A stretch of DNA of 64,000 bases from Plasmodium malariae (Eukaryota; Apicomplexa; Aconoidasida; Haemosporida; Plasmodiidae): contig NC_041777.1 in the NCBI RefSeq assembly GCF_900090045.1, positions 427,501 to 491,500 of the forward strand. The letters are read 5' to 3'. The position numbers were made by a program, and so were the translations under genes. How positions within the stretch are numbered: position 1 is the stretch's first letter; each line of letters opens with the position of its first letter. The notes below the pieces were generated by a model. The model was not told the DNA's origin, did not search any database, and saw only the letters and a list, made by a program, of their open reading frames with translations. Positions 33,613-45,682 of the stretch are shown one piece after another.

Positions 33613-36579
33613 ATGATAGAATTTCCCAGGGTGATGTTCTTCCTCCTTTCGCTCGTTCTTCTAAACGTTTCGAAAGAATATAATATAAGGAATATTGGAG
33701 GTAATAATCTCAAAAATTTAAGATATCCAGATAATGCAGGGGATATAACTATAGCACATCCAGATTCTCTAACCCCCAATGAAGAAGATCAGCTAGGTAA
33801 AAATGTTATTCATAGACATGCCAACTTCATTCAAGCATCTGCTTCCTCAAGAAATATGTTACATGATAAAGAAAGACATGCGTCTAAGAATCTTGTATCA
33901 CATGAAATCACAGGAGTTGTTAAAGGAATAATAGAAGGACAACCCATATCAATAGCTTTAGGAGCACAGTACTCGAATAATTTTGAATCTTTAGAAGTAT
34001 TAACATTAACTGCTTCTAGTCCTACTTTCAGATTTAAAGTACCTGCAGGTAAATATTATTTACGTACTTTTGGAGCTGCATATATGACGCCTAGTGCTAT
34101 AAAAGTAAATGTGCCTTGTGAAAAATGTAAATTTGTAAATACTCTATATACTGATTCTATCGATATGAGTCCTTATGAAAATGACCCTAATTTGTTTATA
34201 TATGAATGGGAATTACAATCATCAGCTCCTATTGCGTTAGAACATATAAATACGATACATAATGATGATGCTGAATGGACACATGAACATGATTTATCAA
34301 ATGAGTTAAAATTAGACGGATCAGGTGCTGCAGCAACTTTAAAAGAATTTTATGGAATTGAATTAATGGGTTTATGGGGATCTGAATATGCAGATAGGTT
34401 ACTAAATGTAATTGCTAAATTTCCAAAGTGTATACAATTAGTTACTTATGATAAGGAAGAAAGATCTCGACAAAGAAAACATCAAAAATGGATATTAGTT
34501 CAAGAGGATTTAGGAGCATTTGATATGGATGTCGAAATATTTGGTGAAGGGGATAATGAAAATTACTCTAAAATAGTACGTGTTTCTAAGGAAGCATTTG
34601 AATATTCGAAAAAAATAGTAAAAAATCCAGGTAGTAATGGGAAATATTATTCAAGAAGATTAGAAAAGGTGTTAATTCGTGCTCTTTTATCATCTGATTA
34701 TGAATTATTTTCAACTTATTTTGAACAGAAACATGGGGTTACTTTATTAGACCCAGAGAGAAATTATTCCTTAGTAGAACGTGTAACAGGATATTCATAT
34801 AATGATTATCAACCTTGGCGTCAAAATATTGAAGAGCTTGTTGAATTAGCTACATCATGGGATGAATATCCACAAGGATTTCAAAAAGTGTCTGGATTAA
34901 AATATTTAGGAAGGAGAAAGAATGGGTTGAAACACCCTGTTTATCCAACTGCTCCAGCTGTGGCTTTTCCTGCTGGTGCTCAAAGAGATTCCCTTCTTGA
35001 ATTTATGGAATCTGCATTTGTAAATTATAGAGATATATCTCATTTAGTGCTTCACGAAATTGGGCATTTTATATATGTAAATCTTTTATCTAGCGAATTA
35101 AAAAATATTTGGATATCAACGGGTCAATGGTATGAAGAACCTTTATCCCCTAGTAAATGGGCTACTAAAAATGAGCTAGGCTTCGTTTCTGCATATGCAC
35201 ATGATAAAACACCAGGCGAAGATTTCGCAGAATCAATTGCTGCCTTTGTGTTGAACCCTAGATTGTTAAATTCTAGAAGTAGTATTAAATATAATTGGAT
35301 AAAATCAAATGTATTTAGTGGTAGTTTTTATGTTACTAATGGTAAACATAAATTTGAAGTTCTAAACCTAGGAAATGAAATATTTTATTTTCCTGGGAGA
35401 GTAAAAAAAATACATGCAGAAGTGTTGGGTAGTCCAAGTGAAGATAAGAAAGTTAAGATAAATATTACTTTATTATCCTCTAAGGGAAAAAAAGGATGTG
35501 CTAAGAATGCATATGCAAGATTTTTTTCTGAACAACAAACTTTTAAAGATGTATATTTTTATACAGAAGATCATTCGGAATGTAGTCATAACTTATATAC
35601 TGAGTTTACTATGAATCCAAGTGAGAGTAGAGGTAAATGGGTAGTTGAATCATTAACCTTTAAAGGGGAGAATAATATAGATCGTTACACAGGGCTAGGA
35701 TCTTTTATGTTATATTTGTATATCAATAATCAAGATGAGGATATTGAAAAACCAATACCATTACTTGAGTCAGTTTCTATATATCCATATAATGGAGTAG
35801 GTACAGAAGATTCATTATTAAGATTACAAATTCTAGTACTAGAGGATAAAAATTTAAAAATATTTGGTGGTACTTATGCAAGTTTTGCCTCTAGAGAAAA
35901 TTCTAGCTACTCGTATAGTAACCATACTTACCAATCTTATGATCAAGAATTAGATGTATCAAAATTAAATAGAGATTATTTTGTAAATGATATCTCTACT
36001 AGCGGTTTTAGACAAGTTAGCATGGATTCATGTAGTGCATATACAGATATGAATGTACCTAATTTGAAATGTTTTCAAGTAATGAATCCTGTACATATTC
36101 CAAAATATTGTGTAGGGGGAAGATATTACTTCAGACAATTTGCTGTAGAAGATGACGCAGGTAATCAAAATATCCTTAACGTTTCATCTAACAAGTATTA
36201 TGCTGATTTAGTACCTTCATCTGAGAGAGATAGACAAGAACCAGTTGTACGTAATGTCCAAGTGTCAAGTAAACCAGCTAATAATCAACATGATGGAGAA
36301 ACAATTGTTAATGTAGATTTTTCTGTATATGATGACTTATCTGGAGTATATTATATTTATATATATCTAAGAGATCCTCATGGTGGTAGGCATGCAAGCC
36401 ACATAGACAGGACGATATTACCAAAAGGTAAGGAATATAAATCCATTAAGCATCAGATATTGTTACCAAAGGGATCAATGCCAGGAACATGGCTGTTAGA
36501 AGAAATTAAGGCCATTGATATGTGCAAGAACGAGTCCAGGAATGTGTACACCTACAGCGTCTTTGTCGAAAATAATTAG
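33613..36579 (+). CDS. SIAP1: sporozoite invasion-associated protein 1 (SIAP1), zincin-like
   Basis: Intronless, 988 residues. The N-terminus MIEFPRVMFFLLSLVLLNVS is a signal peptide. Identification rests on length, secreted character and position between FEN1 and PLP1, as I recall from P. falciparum chromosome 4. Known work links SIAP1 (S5) to sporozoite egress, motility and liver infection. An N-terminal beta-rich part has a Cys pair (PCEKC). The central part (about residues 240-600) contains LHEIGHFIY with HExxH at 481-485, then GFVSAYA and EDFAESIAAFV (E540 the likely third ligand). This is the layout of gluzincin metallopeptidases of the M34/M60-like kind. The C-terminal 350 residues look like beta-sandwich domains with scattered Cys. 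No membrane anchor or GPI signal. The zincin reading is my inference from motifs; the gene name is likely. Confidence 0.85.
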   Translation: MIEFPRVMFFLLSLVLLNVSKEYNIRNIGGNNLKNLRYPDNAGDITIAHPDSLTPNEEDQLGKNVIHRHANFIQASASSRNMLHDKERHASKNLVSHEITGVVKGIIEGQPISIALGAQYSNNFESLEVLTLTASSPTFRFKVPAGKYYLRTFGAAYMTPSAIKVNVPCEKCKFVNTLYTDSIDMSPYENDPNLFIYEWELQSSAPIALEHINTIHNDDAEWTHEHDLSNELKLDGSGAAATLKEFYGIELMGLWGSEYADRLLNVIAKFPKCIQLVTYDKEERSRQRKHQKWILVQEDLGAFDMDVEIFGEGDNENYSKIVRVSKEAFEYSKKIVKNPGSNGKYYSRRLEKVLIRALLSSDYELFSTYFEQKHGVTLLDPERNYSLVERVTGYSYNDYQPWRQNIEELVELATSWDEYPQGFQKVSGLKYLGRRKNGLKHPVYPTAPAVAFPAGAQRDSLLEFMESAFVNYRDISHLVLHEIGHFIYVNLLSSELKNIWISTGQWYEEPLSPSKWATKNELGFVSAYAHDKTPGEDFAESIAAFVLNPRLLNSRSSIKYNWIKSNVFSGSFYVTNGKHKFEVLNLGNEIFYFPGRVKKIHAEVLGSPSEDKKVKINITLLSSKGKKGCAKNAYARFFSEQQTFKDVYFYTEDHSECSHNLYTEFTMNPSESRGKWVVESLTFKGENNIDRYTGLGSFMLYLYINNQDEDIEKPIPLLESVSIYPYNGVGTEDSLLRLQILVLEDKNLKIFGGTYASFASRENSSYSYSNHTYQSYDQELDVSKLNRDYFVNDISTSGFRQVSMDSCSAYTDMNVPNLKCFQVMNPVHIPKYCVGGRYYFRQFAVEDDAGNQNILNVSSNKYYADLVPSSERDRQEPVVRNVQVSSKPANNQHDGETIVNVDFSVYDDLSGVYYIYIYLRDPHGGRHASHIDRTILPKGKEYKSIKHQILLPKGSMPGTWLLEEIKAIDMCKNESRNVYTYSVFVENN

Positions 36580-37041
36580 TTGCTTGAGCCTCTGTGGGCT
36601 AAGAGAAAAGGGTCAGGAGTGCAAACAGCGCAAAAAAGAAAAAAATATATAAATTAAAAAAAAAAAAATATAAAATAAATAATATGCCACTTATTCACCT
36701 GCATCTCATACGTCACTGCAAGCAGTATATAATTCTTTGTAACTTAATTTCTTCTTTTAAATAATAACACCGTGCGTGTTTTTAAGCGTTTTGCTCCTGC
36801 TTCAATTCAAAATTGTTCTGAAGTAGGAATAAATCAACAGTTTTGTAATCCCATTTTGTTTCTTTTGTTTTATTTTGTTATCTTTTTTGGTATCTTTTTT
36901 GATATCTTTTTTGATATCTTTTTTGATATCTTTTTTGTTTTTTCTTCTTTTTTTTCTATTCTTTTTTTCGTACGAAATATATTAACGTTTATTGTCATCT
37001 CATTCAGTGAGCATGTAAAAAACGCTTTAATACGTACAATA

Positions 37042-37075
<34 letters not shown>

Positions 37076-39073
37076 CTTTTTCTCGCCTTATGCATGCACA
37101 AAAGCAAACATAAATTTGCATTATATGTATGTGTACTTGTTAACGCCTCCCCCCCCCACACACACACACACACCTCTCAGAGGTCTTATATATCCATCCA
37201 AATAATATATACACCTTCGCTTTAAAATATTTTTTTTATACATAATTCTTTTTTTTTTAAATAAATAGAAATAAAAAATAAAAAAAAAAATTTTACATTT
37301 AAGTATAATTTCTTTTACTATAAATTTTTATATAAATATATTTTTGCTATATAATAAATAAGAATAGTTTTACAACACTCATTAACTAATTGAATATTTT
37401 TGTATTTCGTCTAACTGTTTAAATTAAGTACAACAATAAGCAAGCTACAATTCTTCAGGAAAAAGGAAAATTTCTGACTAACCCGTTAATTATTTTTTTT
37501 TTGTTTCATCTGCTATTTAACCAAGTGAACAAAGCGTAAAATAGGTCAATAGGGAAGGGGGGGAAAAGTTGGGTTTAACAAATTTTTTTTTCTTGTTTGC
37601 AAACACATTTCTGCTCATTGCTTATTGATTTTTATTTTTTGCTTCTTACTTATTACTTATTACTTATTAATTTTTTTTTTCTTTTTTCTTGTTTTTTTGA
37701 TTTTTTCTTTCTTTTAATTTTCTACATTTGTTCTGTATATTGTTGTTCATTAGTACAAAGAACTTTCCTATAACATGTACTTGGCTTTTCCTCTAATTTC
37801 CCTTCGAAATTAACTTCAATAAAAAACTGCACTAATAAGTAGTAATACATTTTATCCCATAAATATTGCGCTTTAATGGGAATTTTTAAAAAGTTGCATA
37901 AAATGCTTCAATCACTGTTTTTTGAACATTCTTGATAACTTATTTAAAAATTGCAACTCAAAGAAACTTTTCAAACTTTTTATGATTTTCATATAAAAGC
38001 AATTGCCACAAAAAAAATAAAAAATTATAACTAATATTTCAGATTAAATAATTGGAATTATAATTAAAAAGATGAAGAAAAGAAATAATTTTTTTTTTTA
38101 CTTCAAAAGGTTTGCATTTTAATAAATTTTATGCATATTAGTTTCAATTTTTACATTGTGTCTGCACATATCTGTAACGAGGGTTAGAATGACACACATA
38201 TATATGTATATATGTATATATATATATGTTAAAAAGTATGAAAAATGGAGAGAAAGAGGCAAACAAAACAAATATGTAGAAAAAAAATAATGAACTTGTT
38301 ATGTTTTATCCCAATGAATGTTTTTTAAAAAAAAAATTACAATTATAATAAAAAATTATTATAAAAAGACATCGACCAAATCTCGAACATTAAAAAAAAT
38401 GAAAAAAATAAAAATAAAGGTAAAAGATAACATAAAAAAATAGGGACAACATAGAGAAAAAATAGAGAAAAAATAGAGAAAAAAAGTGAAACGTGTAAAA
38501 AACAGGAAGATGAAATAATAGATTTATGCGCATATACCGCATATGTTTGCACATATATACTAATGTGTAAATGAGTATTAAGGTTAAAGGGTTCATGTTA
38601 ATGGAATAAGTTTAAAAAAAAGTGACAAAAAAAAAAAAAAAATTAATAACAATAACATATATATATGAATGCATTTTCCTTAACATCTCAGTAATGAAGT
38701 GCACGTTTTGTATTTAATTAAATTGCAGCATTTGAGCTTAACTGATATGTACACTTGGAAATTTTTGCTGATCAGTATATATTCACCTATTCGTTCATTA
38801 GTCTTTTTTTTTTTTTTTTATCTTTTTTTCTACTATAGTTGCTGCTAAACACTGAGAAGTGGAAATCCCCATTTCTTAAGGAGATTTCTCTTCTATATTA
38901 ACAAAGAAATATAAAAAAAAAAAAAAAAAAATGCATTTATTAATTATTCATTATCTATTACTAATTATGCGTTGTCCACTGTTTATTGTTTTTTGTTTAT
39001 TGTTTTTTGTTTATTGTTTTTTGTTTATTGTTTTTTGTTCATTGTTTATTGTTTATTGTTTATTGTTTATTGT
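36580..39073. other. convergent intergenic region (SIAP1 / PLP1 3' flanks)
   Basis: 2.5 kb shared 3' flank. Contains 'ttttttgatatc' repeats (36886-36935), poly-T (37045-37072), a CA run (37158-37173), TA runs, and a 'tttattgttttttg' repeat (38975-39085) that abuts the PLP1 stop. No gene seen. Confidence 0.65.
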
Positions 39074-39085
39074 TCATTGCTCATT
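38975..39085. repeat. 'ttattgtttttt' tandem repeat at the PLP1 3' end
   Basis: Tandem 14-mers 'tttattgttttttg' grade into 7-mers 'tttattg' and then into degenerate copies that overlap the last codons of PLP1. Confidence 0.85.
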
Positions 39086-39671
39086 ATTCGTTATTAATTG
39101 TTCGTTATCCATACAGAGCAATATAACAAACAACGTTCTATAGTTCTGAAATCCTATGCCTTGACCAGACCCATGCACAGAACAGGATTTCAAGCTCTTA
39201 GAGCATTTTCCAAAGGGTGCTGATACATAAGGACTAGATGTATGACTTTCACCATAAAAGCCAGTTAATATTTTACCTTCTGAAGGGCATTCGAGGTCTA
39301 AATGTCCATCATTAAATTTCTTTGATTTGTTTACTGCACTATGAAAATCGTCCTTTGCAACAAGGGTTAATGTATTTATGCCAGACCATATTGTCCCATC
39401 TAAGCAAACTAGGTACATGTAGCTCTTATCATTTTCCTTGCTCATATTTAGAGAGCAGCTCTTCATTCCTAAAAAGGGAATATTAAGTGTGAAAGTGGAT
39501 GGATGAGAAGAAATATATACAGATGAGTAGATTAATAGATAGAAGGGTAAAAATATAGGTATATAAATAAATAATACATGCATATTGATGTGAGGAAAAG
39601 CAAATGAAAAACAAAACACGCCTGCGTAAGGAAGTTCATGCGATTATACATTCAAATATGCAAAATGAATA

Positions 39672-39718
<47 letters not shown>

Positions 39719-40902
39719 GCACGTATACATATGCATGTACATAAATATATGCATGTACGTATATGCCCATATAAGGGCAATACAAACCTGGTCTACATGG
39801 AGTAACGTAAGTCTTCTGAGCGGAATCATTTCTGCCCGAAGAAGCAGCAAATCCAAATCCAAATATGATCGTGTAGTCATTAGGGCATTTTACAGTATTA
39901 AAAGTTGAATCACTTACACTCACTACTTGATCAGAAAAGGGTAAAACTTGAGAGCCACATTCCATATATAAATAAGATATATCATATTTGTTTGAGTTCC
40001 CTTGTTTTGATGTACAACTACTTAAACCGGATTCACATAATTCAATATCATACCCTCTCAGCTTTCCAGTATTATTCCAGAAATTCTGTTTTAAAATATA
40101 CCCAAATAAAACAATCATATCATGTGGGCATTCTGCACTGATAGGGGGTGGACCACTCTTCGTAACTGTTGAGGAAGTTATTAACTATAAACATGGAAAA
40201 AAAAATAGGTAATATTAAAGTGATATTGACAGTTAAGAAGGGTCGTAGCATTTGTCTTCCCGGTAAATGGGTAAGCATTGGTGTGCATGTTGTTATGTAT
40301 GTATGTATGTATATATATGTGTACGTAAAACAATGCGCATGCATGTGTGTATATACGAAAGGGTACTCATGCATGTGTTAATTTGTTCATTACTATTTTT
40401 GTTATGTCTTTTTCATCCTTTTGCATTGTATCATGTGGCGAGAATCCATACAACCTTGAATAGTATAGTAACGCTTTTTCGTAGTCCCTTTTCAACTCAT
40501 CCGAATCAAATGTAAAGGATAATGGAAAAAGTTTTATACTTATAGGCATAGGATTTTCAGAAACAGTTTTTGACCACTCAAATAAATTTTCTTCTTTCGT
40601 TACATCTTTAATTGGATTTCCTCCTATAACAACCATTTGTTCACTCATTTCATAAGATTCATCATTATTACTTGAAGAGCTGTCAGAACTAACATTTGTT
40701 GAACCCCCTGCGCTTCCAAATCCAAACTGAGCTTGAATTTCAGCTTTTACGCTTACTCCGTCTTTTTTCATTTTCTTCACAGATGAATTGGATACGTTTA
40801 TTATTTTTGTTATCTTACCCCCTATATTTTTAAAAAAGGTAAGAATTACATAAATTGGGCGTCCCGCGTTGTGTTCGCATGGTTAGATGGGTGCACATAT
40901 AA

Positions 40903-40933
<31 letters not shown>

Positions 40934-43018
40934 CGTACATGTGTACATACATATATAAGTATGTACATGCGTGCATCTATGTATATATGCGTACACATGT
41001 GTGGGTATTCGCATACACATAAAGGAAGAAAAGACTCAGGAAATTTAGCCTCTTTTGGCGGGCCTTTTAAAACGACAAAAATAATTTCTCTTTCCTTTTC
41101 TTCTCTCTTTTTTTTTTTTCCTTTAGCTACCTAATTGAGCTTCATAAATTAGGTGTGTGCCATATGTTTTAAAGAATTGTATCCATGGAAATATATTTTT
41201 ACACACATCTAATGTTTTGTTTTGTTCGTATACATCCGATCCGCATTCAGTGTCTTTTTCTAGTCCATTGAAATCCAGTGGAAGACCTTCCACTGCATTG
41301 ATATATGCTTCAGTTTTCTCCCTAAAAAGGATTAAAGAAAAGTTTTTATCTTTTATTACTCTTATCTAGTTGTGTCATGTTATATGCTGTCTTATTTATT
41401 TTTTTTTTTTTTTTTCTGCTACTTAAATAGCTTTCTCAAGAACGTTTAGCAAAACTTTAAGCTAAATCTGGCCCTTTTTTGAAAATAGAAATCAGTTCAT
41501 ACACACGTGCATATATATGTAAACGTATGTGTGTATGTACTTACATACAACACACATGTACGCTTGCCTATATTACCAAGGAACATAAGGGGGTAGCCCA
41601 ATGGTATACTTGATACAATTTGATTTTACGTAATAGGTTTTACTTGTTCTCTTTGAAACTTCGCTAAGAAACTTCTTATAACCAACTGATGCTGAAAAAG
41701 ACGCAAAAGTCATATATCCCCCGGATGCACTTGCTTCTGATGATAAATTACTGGTGTAGTCTGAAATACTGGAGCATTCCTTAATCTATGAAATGTGCAT
41801 AAATGTTTAGAAGTAAATATGGTACTCGTCTGAATACAAATCCATATGTATGCATATATATAGCAATTGTACAGCATGTATACAATATGTATGTATATAT
41901 ACATGTATTACTCATTTTTTAAAACCACATGATATTATGTTCGAGGACATACCATTTCCGCTCTACTGCATGCATTTTCTTTTCTTATCCATCCATTTAA
42001 TGGCTGTAGGGTGTTTAAATCATTTGCTACTCCTCTATTACTCAGTTCCCAGTTTAATAAATATATTTGCGCCCTATACCCAGGGTCCGTTAAGGAGTCT
42101 GGCTCACCTAATGGATTTCCAAAAAGCAAATCATAACCTATACCTACAAAATATAGTCCTGGAAACACATTCATCTTATCTTTCACTATACCTTTATTGT
42201 TTAATATATTACCTTCATTTTTATTATCTTCTTTATTATCATCTTCATCATCGTTATTGTTGTCATTATCTGTATACTTGTGGAATATATTATCTTTTCT
42301 TTTTAATTTTCTTTCAGTTTCACTTTTGTTTTCATCATTAAATTTATATCTTTTAAAATTTTCCTCAGCTTTTTTTTTATTTTCATTTATATGTTCTTCA
42401 TTTTTTTCAATTTTAAAATGTTTTTTTATTCCTTTATCCTCTGCAAGAAAAAATGTTAAAAAGGAAAATTAAACACTTTCTATTGTATACATGACACGTA
42501 TGTCTTTTTTTTTTTTTTTTTTTTTTAAATAATTACGAACAATTATGAACAATTACGAATAATTAAGTATTTTTCTTATTTTTCATTTTTACCATTATTT
42601 AAATCCTGATTATTCATGTTACTTAAATAGCCATTTTCATTTTCATCTTGGTTATCATCATTCTCTTCCTCTTCACTATCACTTAAATATGCTTCATCCG
42701 ATGAGGAATCCCCTATAATAGGATTTAAAAACATTCATATAAATATATATCAACAAAAAAAAAAAAAAAAAATTTTATGTGGAAAACTTTACACACAGTA
42801 GATAGCATATGTTTATATTACATATATAGTCAGTTTCTCTCACGGGCACACGAATATATGCCAGTGTACACATGTAAACACATTTATGTGCACATATACA
42901 ACCCTGTACATATATATATTCCCATGTGGAATTATCCGTATATATAATGAAAGCAAAATAAAAAACCACAAGGGCTAATGTAGCCCATTCCATTTTATAT
43001 ATATTCACATTTTAAAGC

Positions 43019-43049
<31 letters not shown>

Positions 43050-43389
43050 ACCAGTGCATAACATTACCTGCAGACGTAGACACTTCATCATCTTCATATA
43101 AGTCAACTAAATCTTCATCTTCTTTTCCCATATTTTTTTTTTGATTAACAAATGAAATATCATTTGTATTATTACATGATACTGCATTACATAAAATACT
43201 TGCATGTTTTTCTATATTCCTTAATTTCCCATTTTCATTAAATGCAATTTTTTCATTCCCCTTATAATTGTGATATTTACTCCTTGTAATGCGAGTACTT
43301 TTAACGTAACCTCGGTGACATATGTATAATATAATAAACAACAATGAGACGTGTTTTTTCATATTTCTCAGCTTTATTTGTTTAAACAC
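39074..43389 (-). CDS. PLP1: perforin-like protein 1 (PLP1/SPECT2), MACPF pore-forming protein
   Basis: Hand-built eight-exon model: 43068-43389, 42593-42712, 41953-42440, 41577-41785, 41131-41321, 40394-40821, 39788-40184, 39074-39468. The total is 2550 bases, or 849 residues, with all splice phases consistent. A hydrophobic signal segment follows Met10 (KKHVSLLFIILYI). Residues 70-235 are acidic/Asn-rich. The MACPF domain spans about 240-585, with the signature PWIQFFKTYGTH (YGTH at 433-436) and the L-G-G that follows, split by an intron. Residues about 590-849 are a Cys-rich beta domain typical of apicomplexan PLPs (repeats with ECP, KCP and a C-x4-LKSC pattern). PLP1 is secreted from sporozoite micronemes and permeabilises host membranes during cell traversal; a role in egress is also reported. 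Synteny with SIAP1 supports the name. No defects seen. Confidence 0.93.
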
Positions 43390-45682
43390 ATATGTATGAA
43401 AATATATACATTTTATCTTCTTTTTTTTTTTTTTTTTCCTGTCTTTTATTCAATCTTGTTTTAAAAAAATCAAAATATATCTTGTACAATATAGTATATA
43501 CTAAGGTGCAACAAATTAAGTACAGCTCTAATATAAAATTTAAATTATATATAAATAAGCTGCCAAATATTAAGAGCTGAAGAGAGGGGGGAAAAAAAAA
43601 AAGAAAAAAAAAAGATATACTAACTGAGAAGCTTAAAAATAAAAATTGTTCATAATATTGGTAAGAACATATTTTAAATATTAAGCATGCTAAAAATATT
43701 TTTTTACTTTTTTTTAAACTACAGCAAATTATATATCAATATAAGTAATTAGAGCACGCTTGAATAACAGATTAAATCTATTTTCTTTTTTGACAGTTAT
43801 TAATGGATAATCTTCTACTCATTTTAATGAAAAATAAATAGTGTAAAAATATATGAATCTGTCTTTTTTATTTTATATTATTTTTTTTTTTTTTCCTTTT
43901 AATAATTAACACATTTTAATAAAATACATGTCGAAATTGAAAAGATGTAAAAAATTAGAGAAATTCCAAACTTCCTTTTTTCGTTATATTCTCTATAAAG
44001 TAACATTAACGTAAAAACATCAAAAAAAGACAAAATAAGTAAAATAAACAAAGCAGATAAAATAAAGTTAACAAAGCACACAACATTAACACAATTAAAA
44101 CATATACATTTTAATATTTTAAAAACATTTTTTTAACAACACAGTATAGCTTGAAAAAATAACAAATCTGCGAAAACATGAAACAAACACAAGAAAACAA
44201 ATTAATACTCTCATCAAATCAAATTAATGTAAATCAAGAACCCAAAAAAAAAAAAAAAAAATTGCATGCATGTGACATTTTTAAAGAAAATAAGTTATGA
44301 CATTGTTTTTTGAGAGCTTTGACTGATCAGTTTCTGATATGTGTTGTATAAAATACATCAAAACTTTGAGATGTATCAAACATGAATTTCACTTTTTTTT
44401 TTTTCTCATTAACAATATACACATATAAGAGTTTTGTATATTAATGAATTCTTAAAGTTTTTCCTCCAAACATATGGGGAGCAGTAAAACACTCGTCACT
44501 CTATTAAAGTTGTAAAGCATTTCTGCCTTATAAATATTTAAACCATGCAAATAAATAAATATGAAAGAATATATATATATATATATAAATTTATATATGT
44601 AAATATGTAAAAATTTATACATGCAAATATACAAGTTTGTGAATGTGCTCATGTTAGTAATATTTTCTAAATCTCCTTATATTTTATACTTTCCTTTTTT
44701 ACTTTGTATGTTTATATGAGTAACATTTTTGAGACAATTTTTTTTTATTTTAATATATCTTATAGATAAGGAAAAAGACAAAATAAAGGAAAAGTATATG
44801 TTCATATTTCCCCTTCCTCCATTTTTTGGGGATTTTCAAGAAAATTTTTGGTTTTTTAGGAAGCAACGATTTTTTTATAAAAAAAAAAAAAAGCGGTGAA
44901 ATCCACTTGTCTTTTTATTTATAAAAAAAATTAAAAAATATTACATTCTTAAATATTTTAATAAAATAAAATATGGTATATGATCATTTAGAGTTTCCAT
45001 GTTCCCATATACGCATGTATGTATGCACATACACCTGAATAATTACGCGCATGCATACCTACACCCATGAATACCTGCAAGTATACGCATGTGTTACATT
45101 TTAAACTTTTCACAAGCGCTCAAATCCAGCAGTTTTATTAGTACCGTTTAAAAAATTGAGATAGTTTTTTTTTTAATTATTTTAAAAAATTAAGTTTCTA
45201 CTTTAAAGCCTTTCAGATTTTGATTCTATATACAAAATAATAAATAATGAAACAGTTAAACTTTTACCTACAGGAATATTTGCACAATTTTAAAACATAA
45301 CTAGTAACCTTTGCATAATTTAATAATTACATAAAGAAGAAAATAGAAAAAAAAAAATTTATTTTGTTCTACAAAAATGCATGCAATTAGCACATTAATT
45401 ATTAGAGGCATTTACGTAATATTAATGTGTTTCGTATGATTTTTTCTCCTTTTTAACGTAGCGTGGTTTTGAAAGCTTGTTCGGTATGTAACAGATGTAT
45501 ATATCATCCTTCGTAAGAGCATTTTTCATGCATATTCATTTTCTCATGTGTGTAACTTTTCAATACGATCAAAAGCATTATTCCTAATTAAGTGTTATAT
45601 CATTATACCGTTTAAGGAATCCATGTGTATAGTTTTTCTTTTTTTTAATTATCAGTGTAACATTTTATTCATCATTTTGATA
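43390..45682. other. intergenic upstream of PLP1
   Basis: 2.3 kb between two minus-strand genes; should hold the PLP1 promoter. AT-rich with poly-A/T runs and a TA run (44570-44586). Nothing coding that I can support. Confidence 0.65.

Noticed and set aside
33240..33779. 179-residue minus-strand frame overlapping the SIAP1 start
   Set aside because: Contains a poly-Lys run from the promoter poly-T and overlaps the clear SIAP1 signal peptide; no family features.
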